Source: Pseudomonadota bacterium
GTDB taxonomy: Bacteria > Pseudomonadota > Alphaproteobacteria > Rs-D84
Reading direction: 5' to 3'
Assembly: GCA_030531915.1 (NCBI GenBank)
Contig: JAUNMD010000017.1
Span: 1-13,397 of the forward strand
Length of the DNA stretch: 13,397 bases
Shown piece after piece: positions 12,328-13,397 of the stretch. Each line of letters starts with the position of its first letter. The stretch's first letter is position 1. The position numbers and the translations under genes were made by a program. Under the pieces are notes generated by a model. That model was not told the DNA's origin and ran no database searches. It saw only the letters and a list, made by a program, of their open reading frames with translations.

Positions 12328-12358
12328 GACCGCGATTTTTCCATCGCGGTCTTTTTTT
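12328..12358 (+). terminator. Second leader terminator
   Basis: Perfect 9-bp stem GACCGCGAT (12328-12336) / ATCGCGGTC (12343-12351), loop TTTTCC, followed by T7. It ends 23 nt before the ATG at 12382. Confidence 0.85.
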
Positions 12359-12381
12359 ATGCCAAAACACGGGGGACGCAT

Positions 12382-12771
12382 ATGGAATTGGAACTGATAA
12401 CGAACGGCGCGCAAATGACGCGTGATGCATATAAAATCGCACGCACGGTTTATGCCGAAACATCTGGCAAATCATTACCATTGGTCGAAGCGTTCACATC
12501 AATGATTGCAAATATTGCGCGCGCCCGTGGTATCGCGCCAGCATCTGTTGTGGCGGATACCGGTTTATTCACGCATGACGCAAACACAGAAATTGATACA
12601 ACGGGTCGCGCGTTTCAAATGTGTTTGCGCACCGCACAACGAATGTTGCGTGGTAATTTGATGGACGCATCGCACGGTGCAACACGATTTCACGCGGCCA
12701 ATCAAATGCCAGATTGGGCGGTGTCGCGCGGATACATCGCCGATGTTGATGGTGTGCTGTTTTATCTGTAA
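12382..12771 (+). CDS. Cell wall hydrolase, SleB-like, phage/GTA type
   Basis: 129 residues from ATG 12382, with GGGGGA upstream (12371-12376). An upstream in-frame extension is rejected because it would run through both terminator hairpins. The sequence follows the SleB/Hydrolase_2 fold of lytic peptidoglycan hydrolases: ARTVYAET (20-27) with the likely catalytic Glu26, the central helix PLVEAFTSMIANIARARG, and the late SHGATRFHAANQMPDWA (97-113) with a closing GVLFYL. No signal peptide, so it would need a holin or other export route, and the next gene is holin-like. This supports a lysis or entry role in a prophage or gene transfer agent. A cellular cortex-type hydrolase is less likely. Confidence 0.75.
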   Translation: MELELITNGAQMTRDAYKIARTVYAETSGKSLPLVEAFTSMIANIARARGIAPASVVADTGLFTHDANTEIDTTGRAFQMCLRTAQRMLRGNLMDASHGATRFHAANQMPDWAVSRGYIADVDGVLFYL

Positions 12772-12786
12772 TCGTGTGGTGAAAAA

Positions 12787-12978
12787 ATGCAACGTATAAT
12801 TCATGGTGGATTTTTATCAGACCGTCGCACGCAAATTATGTCGGGCGTCGGTATATTGTCGGCGGTCGCCGCATACTTGGTTGGCGACAGCGATATATTC
12901 ATATTACTGCAAACGATATTTACGCTTGGCGGAATTTATTTTATGCGCAAACAACCAAACACAACCAAAGGAAAATGA
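12787..12978 (+). CDS. Small membrane protein, holin-like
   Basis: 63 residues. Two membrane segments at about 17-34 (IMSGVGILSAVAAYLVGD) and 37-54 (IFILLQTIFTLGGIYFMR), a short polar N-terminus, and a basic tail RKQPNTTKGK. Size, the two-helix hairpin, the charged tail and the position straight after a signal-less cell wall hydrolase fit a class II holin or related small phage membrane protein. No sequence family is recognised. The ribosome binding site is weak (GTGGTG). The gene lies 15 nt after the hydrolase and 2 nt before the next gene. Confidence 0.68.
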   Translation: MQRIIHGGFLSDRRTQIMSGVGILSAVAAYLVGDSDIFILLQTIFTLGGIYFMRKQPNTTKGK

Positions 12979-12980
12979 TA

Positions 12981-13397
12981 ATGGAAAAGATTCCTGAAAA
13001 ATTTCAAAACACAGATGGAACATTAAACGCGGACGCATTGATAAAATCATACACTGAATTGGAACGCAAGATTGGAACAATGGTATCTGTTCCGACCGCG
13101 GACAGTGATGATGCCACGCGTGCGCGATTTAATCGTGCGATTGGTGTGCCCGCATCGGCCGATGAATATCCAACAAATGATTTGTTTGGTGATGCAGATT
13201 TGCAGAAAAAATTTTTGGAAATTGGATTGACATCATCACAGGTTGAACAAATTTATCACATCGCAGATGAATTTTTATCACCTGTGTTATCAGATTTATT
13301 TGCTGCGCAAAAAACAGAAAATGCATTTGCAGAATTACAAAAATTTTTTGGTGGTGCGGACAAAATGCATGATGCTATAAAACAAATAAATGATTTC
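12981..13397 (+). CDS. Phage capsid scaffold/assembly-like protein, 3' end outside window
   Basis: 139 codons are visible with no stop before the window edge. Start ATG 12981, with AAAGGAAA upstream, 2 nt after the previous TGA. It begins MEKIPEKFQNTDGTLNADALIKSYTELERKIG and continues with a GVPASADEYP block (56-65) and a long acidic helical part. This pattern (plan 'F-x-N-x-D-G-x-L-x-x-x-A-L-x-K-S-Y-x-E-L-E', then 'GVP...D.Y') recalls scaffold or capsid-assembly proteins of alphaproteobacterial phages; the assignment is from memory and moderate. Codons shift towards A/T-ending forms (tta, aca, tca, caa) compared with the host-like genes before it, which suggests foreign origin. Confidence 0.6.
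   Translation, partial: MEKIPEKFQNTDGTLNADALIKSYTELERKIGTMVSVPTADSDDATRARFNRAIGVPASADEYPTNDLFGDADLQKKFLEIGLTSSQVEQIYHIADEFLSPVLSDLFAAQKTENAFAELQKFFGGADKMHDAIKQINDF

Noticed and set aside
12259..12381. In-frame N-terminal extension of the cell wall hydrolase
   Set aside because: It overlaps the promoter -10 and runs through two terminators. The ATG at 12382 has the ribosome binding site.

Overview
The window looks like an alphaproteobacterial chromosome segment. It carries LpxI (lipid A synthesis, typical of alphaproteobacteria), the HTH half of an alphaproteobacterial S24/LexA-like repressor, a lone VirB11-type ATPase, outer-membrane beta-barrels and lipoproteins. Dispersed 'TGTCATTGCGAG...GCAATCCAG' repeats are of a kind seen in Rickettsia-like genomes. 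A small-genome, host-associated lineage near Rickettsiales/Holosporales or the gut RF32 group is my inference; no rRNA or tRNA is present to test it.

Layout. 1-1661: helicase part of PriA, cut by the left edge. 1662-1917: promoter, a structured ~180-nt leader RNA and an intrinsic terminator. 1918-2736: secreted Cys-rich protein interrupted by an in-frame TAG. 2761-4000 (minus): virB11-like gene and a small charged protein. 4084-4999: two lipoprotein genes, the second a trigger-factor-like FKBP domain, driven from a symmetric divergent promoter. 5028-5320 and 6227-6530: dispersed repeats flanking a GT92-like glycosyltransferase. 6531-7355 (minus): lpxI. 7443-9805: two tandem beta-barrel genes and a compact rlmD-like methyltransferase. 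9807-10154 (minus): XRE regulator, preceded by a second copy of the leader RNA (10181-10360) and by a probable pyrimidine-rich small RNA (10397-10580). 10790-12195: LexA-type HTH without peptidase, a winged-helix protein, and birA overlapping it. 12240-13397: promoter, two consecutive terminators, then a phage- or GTA-like module (cell wall hydrolase, holin-like protein, scaffold-like protein cut by the right edge).

The most notable signal is the pair of leader RNAs, 1705-1884 (+) and 10181-10360 (-). Each has a promoter with a 17-bp spacer and about six matching helices. Several helices differ by compensatory changes, while two loops are conserved. Both carry the same mutually exclusive arrangement of a sequestering hairpin, a 9-bp antiterminator and a terminator just upstream of a ribosome binding site. 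They read like an undescribed attenuator or riboswitch-like family, or a small-RNA family. Predicted leaderless starts (virB11-like, lpxI, winged helix) and tandem terminators before the phage-like module are further regulatory features.
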